Shown here piece by piece: positions 1-7,871 of a stretch of 64,000 nucleotides of DNA (positions are counted from its first letter, which is position 1; each line of letters opens with the position of its first letter). The notes below the pieces were generated by a model. The model had not been told where the DNA came from. It saw nothing but the letters and a program-made list of their open reading frames with translations, and searched no databases. Made by a program: the position numbers and the translations under genes. This stretch comes from Sessilibacter corallicola (GTDB lineage Bacteria; Pseudomonadota; Gammaproteobacteria; Pseudomonadales; Cellvibrionaceae). The DNA lies in NCBI RefSeq assembly GCF_021290925.1, contig NZ_JAJSLX010000002.1, positions 585,001-649,000 of the forward strand, given 5' to 3'.

Positions 1-2
1 CC

Positions 3-923
3 GGTGCTGATGTGCACACGATTGAAGCCCCTTGGGGACAGGTATTTCCTGCCAGTGTCATTAAAGAGGCGATTAAAAAAGTTAAGCCAACCATGTTGGC
101 CATTGTCCAAGGCGACACTTCTACGACTATGTTGCAGCCCTTAGAAGAATTGGGCGAATTTTGTCGGAAAAATGGCGTTCTGTTGTATTGCGATGCTACC
201 GCGTCAATTGTTGGTAATCCCATGTTGGTGGACGAGTGGCAACTCGATGCCGTGTCTTGTGGTTTGCAAAAATGTTTGGGTGGCCCTTCGGGCAGTGGTC
301 CGATTACCTTAAGCGACAACTTTGTTGAGCACATTCGCAAACGCCACCACGTGGAAGCCGGTATCCGCGCTGATCACCATCAAGAAGGCGAAGGTACGCG
401 CATCCGCTCTAATTATTTTGATTTACCCATGATTCTGGATTATTGGAGCGAAGAAAGACTCAATCACCACACCGAAGCAACAACCATGTTGTACGGCGCG
501 CGCGAATGCGCCCGCATTGTTTTGCAAGAAGGTTTGGATAATTGCATCGCTCGTCATCAACTTCACGGTCACGCAATGGCAAAAGGTTTGTCGGCCATGA
601 ATTTGGAATTGTTCGGCGATCAAAGTCATAAAATGACTAACGTCGTTGGCGTGAATATTCCCGCCGGTATCGACGGCGAAGAATTACGCAAAGTGTTGTT
701 GTTGGATTTTGGTATCGAAATTGGGACGTCGTTTGGCCCATTGGCGGGCAAAATTTGGCGCGTAGGCACTATGGGTTACAACGCCAGAAAAGACACGGTT
801 TTAACCACCCTAGCAGCACTCGAAACTCTACTCAGAATCGGCGGACATTCCTTTACGGCCAGCGCTGGCATCATGGCGGCACTGGAAGTTTATGCCGAGT
901 CTAATTCATTCAACAACGTTTGA
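3..923 (+). CDS. Class V aminotransferase, probably (S)-ureidoglycine-glyoxylate aminotransferase (5' end cut off)
   Basis: PLP-dependent class V aminotransferase of the alanine-glyoxylate / ureidoglycine-glyoxylate type. The frame is open to the window edge (it reads G-A-D-V-H-T before the GTG at 12), so roughly the first 100 residues and the true start lie outside. Counting from the GTG at 12, the PLP-pocket Asp is D61 (YCDATAS) and the Schiff-base Lys is K87 in LQKCLGGPSG. A conserved Arg-containing C-terminal domain follows. The gene ends 10 nt before an allantoate amidohydrolase, and this pairing is why I favour the purine-degradation enzyme (PucG-like) over a general serine or alanine-glyoxylate aminotransferase. 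The exact substrate is inference. Confidence 0.8.
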   Translation, partial: GADVHTIEAPWGQVFPASVIKEAIKKVKPTMLAIVQGDTSTTMLQPLEELGEFCRKNGVLLYCDATASIVGNPMLVDEWQLDAVSCGLQKCLGGPSGSGPITLSDNFVEHIRKRHHVEAGIRADHHQEGEGTRIRSNYFDLPMILDYWSEERLNHHTEATTMLYGARECARIVLQEGLDNCIARHQLHGHAMAKGLSAMNLELFGDQSHKMTNVVGVNIPAGIDGEELRKVLLLDFGIEIGTSFGPLAGKIWRVGTMGYNARKDTVLTTLAALETLLRIGGHSFTASAGIMAALEVYAESNSFNNV

Positions 924-933
924 TTATTAAGGT

Positions 934-2226
934 ATGCAAAAAAAACTGGATCGACATCGCGGTGCTAATCGGTTGCTGAATCGCTGTGAAACCTTGGCAG
1001 GTTTTTCGGCATTGAGCGACGGTATTTTACGTGCTTATCTCACGCCCGAGCATGCCCAAGCCAATGCTCAGGTTTCCCAGTGGATGATTGAAGCGGGAAT
1101 GACCACTTGGCAGGATCAGGTGGGTAATCAGTGGGGGCGATACGAAGGTTCTCTTGAAGGCGCACCTAAGTTAATCATCGGTTCGCATTTAGATACCGTT
1201 CCTTACGCCGGTCGCTACGACGGTATTTTAGGTGTGTTGGCCGCGATTGAATTGGTTTCGCAATTAAATTCGGAGAATCGTCGATTACCGTTTGCTATTG
1301 AGGTGGTGGGTTTTTGCGATGAAGAAGGCACGCGTTTTGGCACCACGTTAATTGGTTCTAAGGCACTGGCGGGGCAATGGCAAGAAGATTGGTTGGCCAT
1401 TGAAGATGACTCCGGCGTAACCATGCGCGAAGCGCTGGAGCGTTTTGGTTTAGATCCCAAGCATTGTGCGTCTGCGCAACTCAACCCCGATCAGGTACTG
1501 GGTTTTTGGGAACTTCATATAGAGCAAGGGCCCGTGCTTGAAGCCGAAGATTTACCTCTGGGCGTTGTGACTGGCATTGCCGGTGCCAAACGTTCAATGA
1601 TTAAACTGAAAGGGCAGGCTGGCCACGCAGGGACGACGCCAATGCATTTACGGCGAGACAGCTTAGCCGGTGCCGCCGAGCTGATCTTGTCCATTGAGCG
1701 CATTGCCAAAACCATTGGTGGTGATTTAGTGGCAACGGTGGGGCAAGTGTTTTCCAAGCCCGGTGCCGTGAATGTTATCGCCGGACATACCATTCTTTCA
1801 TTGGATGTTCGTTCGCAAAGCGATTTAGTTCGGGATAACGCGATTGACCAAATTAACGATGTTGCAGAAGCGATTGCCGGACGGCGCAATTTAGAATTGA
1901 GTTGGAATCATACCCACCAAGCACCAGCGGTATTGTGTGATGCTGAGTATCAGGCTATTTTTTCTGACGCTATCGAGCAGTCATTTGGTCATGGACTTTC
2001 CGTGAAAAAATTGCCTTCCGGTGCGGGTCACGATGCCATGGCCTTGGCAGAAGTTTGCCCGATGGCGATGTTGTTTTTGAGAAGTCCGAGAGGATTGAGT
2101 CACCACCCTGACGAAGCTGTGATTCCAGAGGACGTAGCCAGCGCACTGGCGGTGTTGTATCAGGCTATTAATTTATTGGAATTAAGTTATTCTCAAAACG
2201 CATTGCAAGGTTCGCAAGTTTCCTAG
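934..2226 (+). CDS. allC: Allantoate amidohydrolase (M20/hydantoinase-carbamoylase family)
   Basis: Metal-dependent amidohydrolase, 430 aa, normal length for the AllC / N-carbamoyl-amino-acid hydrolase family. Metal-site motifs in order: GSHLDTVPYAGRYDG (His and bridging Asp), DEEGTRFG (Glu pair), ELHIEQGP (His) and the C-terminal SGAGHDAM and LSHHPDE segments. The central lid/dimerisation domain contains GQAGHAGTTPM. In purine catabolism AllC converts allantoate to ureidoglycine, ammonia and CO2, and the preceding aminotransferase would take ureidoglycine as amino donor, so the two form a logical step pair. The spacing of 10 nt indicates one operon. N-carbamoyl-L-amino-acid or ureidopropionate hydrolase activity cannot be excluded from sequence alone. 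Confidence 0.82.
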   Translation: MQKKLDRHRGANRLLNRCETLAGFSALSDGILRAYLTPEHAQANAQVSQWMIEAGMTTWQDQVGNQWGRYEGSLEGAPKLIIGSHLDTVPYAGRYDGILGVLAAIELVSQLNSENRRLPFAIEVVGFCDEEGTRFGTTLIGSKALAGQWQEDWLAIEDDSGVTMREALERFGLDPKHCASAQLNPDQVLGFWELHIEQGPVLEAEDLPLGVVTGIAGAKRSMIKLKGQAGHAGTTPMHLRRDSLAGAAELILSIERIAKTIGGDLVATVGQVFSKPGAVNVIAGHTILSLDVRSQSDLVRDNAIDQINDVAEAIAGRRNLELSWNHTHQAPAVLCDAEYQAIFSDAIEQSFGHGLSVKKLPSGAGHDAMALAEVCPMAMLFLRSPRGLSHHPDEAVIPEDVASALAVLYQAINLLELSYSQNALQGSQVS

Positions 2227-2584
2227 GTCAATAGCAAAAGTATTGCCCGAGACACTCTGAGTTAAATAAGCAGTTTGGGTTTTTAACAAGTTTGTTTGCC
2301 TGTTTGCTTCGTTTATCTTATCTATTTGTCTTTCCCTAATCTGTAACGTGAATTTTCCCTTGGGAAATTCGCGTATCTCTTTATATGCTCCTTACATGTA
2401 CTCCTTATGTATTTCTTAACGGCGTGTCTTAAAGGACATTTCTTAAATTCTATTTGGCGAGCTGGAAGTGCGTCAGTGCGTTAAGAATCCACTTGAGCAG
2501 CAAAATATTAGCTAATATATCTAATGAGTCAGATATCAATTTATCCGGACGGTTTTGGCGTTAATTAGAGGTTCCTGTAATGTA
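2227..2584 (+). other. Intergenic region with a bulged palindrome
   Basis: No gene is visible between allC and the permease. A near-perfect palindrome lies at 2350-2370 (arms GAATTTTCCC and GGGAAATTC around TT, one bulged T). It has no T-run after it, so it looks more like an operator or processing hairpin than an intrinsic terminator. Confidence 0.4.
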
Positions 2585-3469
2585 ATGCAGCGATTCATTG
2601 GCTATACACGAGATTATGCATTTGTCATTTTCCCGCTCCTTATATTAGGTTTCTGGCTGAGTTACCGCGGCCCGGATTGGGCCATCGAAAACTTCAAGAT
2701 ACATTTGTCCATTGCCATCACCATGATTTTTGGGTCATTTGTTGCTGGAGGCACAGCTTTAGGTGGTGGTGCTGTGGCTTTCCCAGTGCTGACGAAATTA
2801 CTCTCTATCACTCCAATTACGGCAAAATTATTCTCTTTGGGCATTCAAAGCTTTGGCATGACTGCGGCGAGCATTACTATCTTTAGCCGTAAAATACCCA
2901 TTTTCAGCCAAGCGGCAAAACATACTCTTGTTGGTGCTATTCCAGGGGTGCTGATTTCTTTAATTTGGATTGCCGACAGCTTGCCGCAATTAATGACGAA
3001 AACGGTATTCAGTTCTCTGTTGCTGTCGTTTGCGTTTATTTTGATGTTTCTCGGTCATCATCGGATGAAGTGTGATGATAATGACATAAAAGAAATGTGG
3101 TTATTTCCCGCAATTGGGTTTTTAGGCGGTGTTCTCAGTGGTGTTGTTGGTTCTGGTGTAGACATCATCCTGTTTGCAACACTCACCATGTTACTAAAAA
3201 AAGACTTAAAAAAAGCAACGGCAACCTCGGTAGTGGTAATGGCGGTTATTTCTGTGATTGCTAGCGGCTTTAATTTTTTTATTAATAAAACATTAACTGA
3301 GGAAGTTATTAATTGTATTTTTGCTGCCATGCCAATTGTCATTGTTGGCGCACCCGTTGGTGCATTTGTCTGTTCTAAACTGCCGGTTTCAACTGTTTTT
3401 TACTCGCTTGTTATTCTTATCTTTATTGAGTCTTCTTTAACTTTTTCAGAGTTATTGTCTCATTTGTGA
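2585..3469 (+). CDS. TSUP-family membrane transporter (TauE/SafE-like)
   Basis: Polytopic inner-membrane protein with about eight hydrophobic segments in two similar halves. The first half has the Gly-rich GGTALGGGAVAFPVL stretch and the second GGVLSGVVGSGVDIILF, the pseudo-repeat typical of the TSUP (sulfite exporter TauE/SafE) family. These carriers are assigned to sulfite, sulfonate, organic-acid or similar anion transport; the substrate here is unknown. A longer frame opens at a TTG (2555), but the ATG at 2585 is preceded by AGAGG (2567-2571) and gives about 294 aa, so I use it. Its position downstream of the allantoate genes, after a 358-nt gap, is suggestive but does not prove a role in purine use. 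Confidence 0.75.
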   Translation: MQRFIGYTRDYAFVIFPLLILGFWLSYRGPDWAIENFKIHLSIAITMIFGSFVAGGTALGGGAVAFPVLTKLLSITPITAKLFSLGIQSFGMTAASITIFSRKIPIFSQAAKHTLVGAIPGVLISLIWIADSLPQLMTKTVFSSLLLSFAFILMFLGHHRMKCDDNDIKEMWLFPAIGFLGGVLSGVVGSGVDIILFATLTMLLKKDLKKATATSVVVMAVISVIASGFNFFINKTLTEEVINCIFAAMPIVIVGAPVGAFVCSKLPVSTVFYSLVILIFIESSLTFSELLSHL

Positions 3470-4371
3470 AAGTTATTCGTAGCTGTGATGCATAAATGTA
3501 AAAAGTAAAGCCAGTATTTTTCAGTGATTTTATGAATGTGTACAGAGAAAATAGGGTATTTATATTTCTTTTTTCAAATATAAAATTGAGTGCGCGAGGA
3601 AAAATGTTTAGAAATGATAAATTGACGTGACGAAGGATTTGTTGCGTTTTGGAAAATCAATTTTCTGTTTAATGATCTGAATAAAATGCTTGTGGCTTAA
3701 TGCATTAAGAGCTGAGTTAATCTGTTCTAACGGGGTGGTCTTGATATTACCGATGTTTTAAATATTGATAGCAAGGTTATTAAAAAAATACTGCTAATAT
3801 TTACCCAGTCTTAATAAATAATAACACCAAGCAAACCCAAAAAAAGAGGATCGGTTCTCAATTGCAGTTACAGGTTTGCAATTGTAAAGGTGTTGGAATC
3901 TTGTGAGATTATTTGATAGTTTACTGTTTTGGAACTATTATTAAAAATAGTAGACTGTTAGAAATTTGGCATAACAATGCGTTATCGGGTTTTGGTGTGG
4001 TTAAGCTCTCCTTAGTTTAAATACATAATTAGCAAAATATTTGCTCAATGAATCTTACCGGTTCCGTTGCTGTGTTTTTATAAACAGTCGTTAAGTTTAT
4101 TTATATTCTTAAATTAGTTGAGTTTATTTATATTTTTATAATTAATAGTGGCCTAATTAATATAGTTTTTCCTACAGCTTTTTATATAGAGGGCTTTAGG
4201 GTTACCTAAAACTAATAAGGTTATTTAGAATTAAGTAGGCGCTGTAATTGTATTTTTATTTTAGAGGTTAGTTGTTAATTTAAGTTGTTGATTTAATTCG
4301 AATGCTGATTTGATTAATTTTTACATTGTTAGAGAACATGTGAAAAATAACGAGGCAGTGTTTGGTTACTC

Positions 4372-4459
4372 TAAAATAAGACCTTGTAAAATAAGATCTT
4401 GATAGAAATACACCTGATAGAGACTTTTTGGTAAAGACTTTTTGGTAAGGACTTTTTGC
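4372..4459. repeat. Two small tandem-repeat families
   Basis: A 15-bp unit TAAAATAAGAYCTTG occurs twice (4372-4386, 4387-4401). After a 16-nt spacer comes a 14-bp unit TARRGACTTTTTGS three times (4418-4431, 4432-4445, 4446-4459), followed by a partial fourth. Copies differ at one to three positions. They look like slippage products in AT-rich DNA. Confidence 0.8.
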
Positions 4460-5895
4460 TAAAGATAAACGTAACCTGAATACACACATTAAATAATTCG
4501 GCGTATCAATTTTCTTTGACAGATGCACAAGATTAGTTTGCTTCTTTAATGTCAGGAATCTTTTTCTCTTGGTATTCCATAGATTTGTGTTTATTCAGTA
4601 GAAAAACGTTAATATCATTTATCTCACGTCATGCGTAAAATAATTGTAAACACCGGTTTTAAATACCGTTTGTTTTTTAGGTTGTCGTTTATAATTCATT
4701 TGTATTCTGAGATGCATATCTTTATTGATATATTCGATGATCCTAAAAATAAAAGCTAATTTCTAAAATAACTTGTAAGCCGGTTTGATCATTTTTCGAA
4801 ACATTAAATCGTACGATGAATAGTGTCCTATAAATAATTTCGAACCTTGTTGTTTAATTTTTGTCATTGTTTTATTCGGTATTATTTTTCAGATAAATTT
4901 AATACCGATAATCGATAGTTTTCTTGATAAGAAATTTTTCATTAAATTTAGCGTGAGTTAATTTTTCCTTAATAGCGTTATTTAATTTTGTATTTTATCA
5001 AGCTTTGGAAGACTAGCCGATAACAAAGCATTGGTTGTTATTCTTTGGTACGAATCTAATAGCTAAAGATAACGACTAAAGGATCAGATACATTAAGGTT
5101 CTGTATTTATAGAAGTTATCTATAGAAGATGAGCCTGGTTAACCCGCAGTGGGTTTATCGGTAACAGGCAGGCTGGAGATCCGGTTAAACTGGATTAGTA
5201 ATATAGAAAACACGGTTTTTGTCGTTTTCCCGATTAAATGCCCGGATTTATTAGGTGAGTACTTTACTAGATAGGCGATTCTATTTAGTGGGTAACACTG
5301 CTTTAGCTGCGGTTTGTTTATCTTGGTTTAATTCGTGTTGTTACGAATAAATGCTTCGATAACCCAACGAAGGCTGCTGTATTGGCTCCGCTGTAAAATA
5401 CGCGTTAACTGCTCAAGGTTGTATCTGATTTATTTTTTACATTTGGATAATTTGGTCACAAATTAATAAAAGTGTTGAAGTTAAGTGATCTCTTTTATTA
5501 GAGACTACTATTTATCCGATTTTTTATGAGTGTTAGATGCGTTTTGTCGGACGGTAATTTCGATCAATTTTATTGCTGAAAAATATCAGTTATTGAATTT
5601 TATATATCGAGTTTGATGGTGTAGATCCAAGCAAGGTTCATAAAAACTCTGAAAATATCAGCAGTAACAATTGTCGCGAATGGTTAATTAGGATGTTGGT
5701 TTTACCAATTTTTGCGTATTAAGTGTAAAAATTTATCGTGCTAAAACGCCTTTGAAATTACAAATGTTTTTTGTAATCCGTGTTCAGGATGATGGTTGTT
5801 TTCCTGTGAATACAGTTTTTTAGACAAGCAGGGTTTATTCGATTAAATGCGCTTAAATTCCTTTGAATAGTGGTTTAATTTTTTTTTGTGGCGCG

Positions 5896-5901
5896 TATAA
5901 T
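5896..5901 (+). promoter_or_regulatory. Putative -10 box of the first TetR gene
   Basis: Consensus TATAAT about 93 nt before the ATG at 5994. The hexamer 17 nt upstream (GTTTAA) is a poor -35, so the promoter may be activator-dependent or weak. The gene itself has a good GAGAGGAA ribosome binding site just before the start. Confidence 0.35.
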
Positions 5902-5993
5902 TGCTTTTTGAACGCACGCGCAATATTAGATACACACATTTACAATAATATCATTTACTTTTTTGGCCTTTTTAGGTAGAGAGGAAATACATC

Positions 5994-6608
5994 ATGGCTA
6001 AAGCAAAATTTGATCGCACGGAAGTGGTAGATGCTGCAATGCAACTGTTTTGGCAACGCGGATATCAAGCCGCTTCTATGCAAGATGTATTTCAAGCCAC
6101 CGGTTTGCAGCCAGGTAGCTTGTATAATGCCTTTGGTAGCAAAGCAGGTCTGTTTGAGGAAGCACTGCGCTACTACTCAAAAACCAGTTTTGAAAATTTA
6201 ACAAAAGAATTAAGCGAAGCGTCTTCAATTGACATCGGTATTTGCAACGTTTTATTAAGAATGATGCGTGAAGCACAAGAAACAGAATACTGCAGCTGTT
6301 TTCTTGTTAAGAGTCAATTAGAGCTTAAATCAAGCGGCGATGACGCACTTGCTACTGTTGTTGTTGAGCAGTTAAAGCACTTCGAAGATTTATTTGCAGA
6401 AGCATTGCAAACGAGCGAGAGTCCTGAAGAATCAAAAGGTAAAACCACCAGCGTATTACTGAATTTATTCGGAATTCGTGTTTATGGTTACCTTGGCCAA
6501 GGCTACGAACACATGCTTAATGGTGTCCGTACTTCATTACCTTGGTTGCCGTGGGAAGAAGCTTTGAATTTGCCAGTTAACGCGTATCCAGCGGCTGTTA
6601 TTCAATAG
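5994..6608 (+). CDS. TetR/AcrR-family transcriptional regulator
   Basis: 204-aa repressor with an N-terminal TetR helix-turn-helix (about residues 8-55): the DAAMQLFWQRGYQAASMQDVF stretch leads into the recognition-helix region with GLQPGSLYNAFGSKAGLFEEAL, which is highly typical. The C-terminal ligand-binding/dimerisation half has a Cys-containing core (CSCFLVKSQLEL) seen in several TetR subfamilies; the ligand cannot be predicted. It lies alone after a 2.5-kb gene-poor region and converges on a second TetR gene. No divergent target gene is visible, so its regulon may be itself or distant. Start ATG 5994 is backed by GAGAGGAA at suitable spacing. Confidence 0.88.
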   Translation: MAKAKFDRTEVVDAAMQLFWQRGYQAASMQDVFQATGLQPGSLYNAFGSKAGLFEEALRYYSKTSFENLTKELSEASSIDIGICNVLLRMMREAQETEYCSCFLVKSQLELKSSGDDALATVVVEQLKHFEDLFAEALQTSESPEESKGKTTSVLLNLFGIRVYGYLGQGYEHMLNGVRTSLPWLPWEEALNLPVNAYPAAVIQ

Positions 6609-6625
6609 TTTAAAACCAGATCGAT

Positions 6626-6671
6626 AAGTGGCACTGTATAGTTTTCAGTAATTGGGCATTTGGTGCCACTT
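6626..6671. terminator. Long-loop hairpin between convergent TetR genes
   Basis: Perfect 9-bp inverted repeat AAGTGGCAC (6626-6634) / GTGCCACTT (6663-6671) with a 28-nt loop, 18 nt after the stop of the plus-strand TetR gene. There is no real T-run after it (GTTTGTTGG), so it is a weak terminator or a bidirectional barrier between the two converging genes. Confidence 0.4.
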
Positions 6672-6743
6672 GTTTGTTGGATCTTAAGTTTTCATTATTA
6701 GAATTTCAGTGTCGTGTTTTTTTACGCCACATTAACAACTGCG

Positions 6744-7355
6744 TTACACATCACAACTTTCTAGCGAAAAAGATTCTATTAATTGTGGAATAACTTTTTC
6801 TATCTCTTTCAGTTTGTATGGCGAGTTATGTAACTTTGCCATTAAAACCAAACCTTGGATGTAAGAATAAACTTGCTCAGCGGCGTTTTTTACGTCAATG
6901 GCAAGATTATTTTCTCGCGCATATTGATCGATGATCGACGCCATTGCCTGTTGAATTTTTGTTGCTTCGTTGATGACTTCGTTGCGAATTTTGTTGTCAA
7001 TGGTGCTGAGTTCTAAGGTGATGTTGCCCAGAAAGCATCCGCTGACTTTGCCTTCTTCGTCAAACTTTTCTTTAATTCGTTGGGTTAATAAAGCGAGTAA
7101 TTTCTGGAGCTTTTCATTGCCCGATAAACGTAAATTCTCAAGTGCTTTAATATCGGTTGTGATATTTTCACCGTGCAATTTAATGCATGCAATTAATAAG
7201 TCTGCTTTGGAATGAAAGAAGTGGTAAAACGTGCCTTTGTTTATGCTGGCTTCTTCGCAGATTAAACTGGTACTTGTACTGTTATAGCTCTTATTTAAAA
7301 ACAATCGGTAAGCGGTATTGATTAACTGGGTTTTGCTATCGATTTTAGTTTTCAT
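6744..7355 (-). CDS. TetR/AcrR-family transcriptional regulator
   Basis: 203-aa repressor. N-terminal HTH: LINTAYRLFLNKSYNSTSTS followed by ASINKGTFYHFFHSKADLL, the GTFYxxFxSKxxL motif of the recognition helix. The C-terminal half is helical, with a CFLGNITLELS segment resembling the ligand-domain core of AcuR/NemR-type regulators. Start ATG 7355 has AAGGAAG seven nt upstream. The gene is the lowest (3') minus-strand gene before a convergent TetR gene. It shares little sequence with its neighbour beyond the HTH, so this is not a recent duplication. The target is unknown. Confidence 0.87.
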   Translation of the reverse strand: MKTKIDSKTQLINTAYRLFLNKSYNSTSTSLICEEASINKGTFYHFFHSKADLLIACIKLHGENITTDIKALENLRLSGNEKLQKLLALLTQRIKEKFDEEGKVSGCFLGNITLELSTIDNKIRNEVINEATKIQQAMASIIDQYARENNLAIDVKNAAEQVYSYIQGLVLMAKLHNSPYKLKEIEKVIPQLIESFSLESCDV

Positions 7356-7429
7356 TGTTTCGCTTCCTTTAGCTGATGGACCACCGTCAGGATTGCTTTA
7401 TGTAAGATTTCATACCTCTATTTTTCTTG

Positions 7430-7443
7430 CTAATCCTTATTAG
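7430..7443. promoter_or_regulatory. Palindrome upstream of the second TetR gene (operator candidate)
   Basis: CTAAT-CCTT-ATTAG, flanked outside by T5 (7421-7425) and A5 (7444-7448), about 75 nt upstream of the minus-strand TetR start. TetR repressors usually autoregulate through palindromes in this place. Assignment as operator is inference. Confidence 0.3.
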
Positions 7444-7749
7444 AAAAATCCGAAAGACATTTTATTTATAAACCAACCAGTAGAATGTTGTTTGATCTAG
7501 GTTCGAAAGCGGTTAATTGATCTGGAGATGATGATTTCAGGTGTAAAACTTCGGGGGGAAGGAAAGCCTGACGGCATCTCAGTTTTTCTCGTTTCGACAA
7601 TACGTTAGCTCCCGTGTGAAGCAATTCAGCTGACTTATTTGTCGCCGAATCCATCTTGGGCAGGAACGAGTGTGATCACAAGGCAACCGGTTTCTATTGC
7701 TAGCAGAAATTACGTCGATCCAAGAAGTGATGTTGAGGGAGGAATTTAA

Positions 7750-7785
7750 ATGGGCTTTCAATACAACACCCCAACGTTACTTTGA
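7750..7785 (+). CDS. 11-codon mini-ORF with a strong ribosome binding site overlapping the terminator stem
   Basis: ATG at 7750 is preceded by GGGAGGAA (7737-7744), one of the best Shine-Dalgarno sequences in the window. The frame encodes MGFQYNTPTLL and stops at 7783-7785. It runs through the left arm of the terminator at 7765-7776, so a ribosome translating it would physically prevent the hairpin, the geometry of a leader peptide or translation-coupled attenuator. Nothing on the plus strand lies downstream to be attenuated, which argues for a short regulatory RNA or chance. Confidence 0.25.
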   Translation: MGFQYNTPTLL

Positions 7786-7810
7786 TTCTCAGTAAGCGTT
7801 GGGGTGTTTT
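7765..7810 (+). terminator. Strong intrinsic terminator (plus-strand orientation)
   Basis: 12-bp perfect stem AACACCCCAACG (7765-7776) / CGTTGGGGTGTT (7797-7808), extendable by TTAC/GTAA inside, followed by further Ts and TAT. On the minus strand the sequence after the stem has no T-run, so the terminator belongs to a plus-strand transcript. Confidence 0.75.
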
Positions 7811-7871
7811 TATCAAGACAGGGTTTGGATAATAGATTGTGGATTAAAGCGTATTTTTCTCACTAATGGTG

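Larger units (their letters stand above)
3470..5993. other. 2.5-kb AT-rich region with no convincing gene
   Basis: All frames are short and low-complexity. The longest frame (82 codons, 4280-4528, minus) lies over a tandem-repeat block and has no ribosome binding site, so I do not call it. Visible structure: an AT-only hairpin at 3559-3584 (TTTATATTT / AAATATAAA), tandem repeats at 4372-4459, a short GC hairpin near 5143-5157 (AACCC...GGGTT), and a TATAAT -10-like box at 5896-5901 upstream of the TetR gene. It may be a decayed locus or hold unannotated RNA; I cannot tell which. Confidence 0.5.
7480..7810 (+). ncRNA. Candidate structured plus-strand RNA ending in an intrinsic terminator
   Basis: No minus-strand gene occupies this 516-nt gap, yet the plus strand carries a nested structure and a strong terminator. 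A two-part stem pairs GAGATG (7525-7530) with CATCTC (7575-7580), and TCAGG (7537-7541) with CCTGA (7567-7571), capped by CTTC-GGGGG-GAAG (7549-7561) and followed by a T5 run at 7583-7587. The region ends in the terminator at 7765-7810. No plus-strand coding gene precedes it for about 870 nt, and all following genes to 25 kb are on the minus strand. I do not recognise a known riboswitch or sRNA family. The 5' end is unknown; 7480 is a guess. Confidence 0.3.

Noticed and set aside
8-12. GTG at 12 as the real start of the first gene
   Set aside because: The frame is open to the window edge and the residues before the GTG fit the family, so the gene is truncated by the window.
4280-4528. 82-codon minus-strand frame
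   Set aside because: Runs over tandem repeats in AT-rich DNA, no ribosome binding site, no family features.
7499-7507. GGTTCGAAA resembling a tRNA T-loop
   Set aside because: No acceptor stem, anticodon arm or D-arm could be folded around it.
7671-7680. TGTGATCACA, which looks like a CRP site
   Set aside because: CRP needs TGTGA-N6-TCACA; here the arms abut with no spacer.
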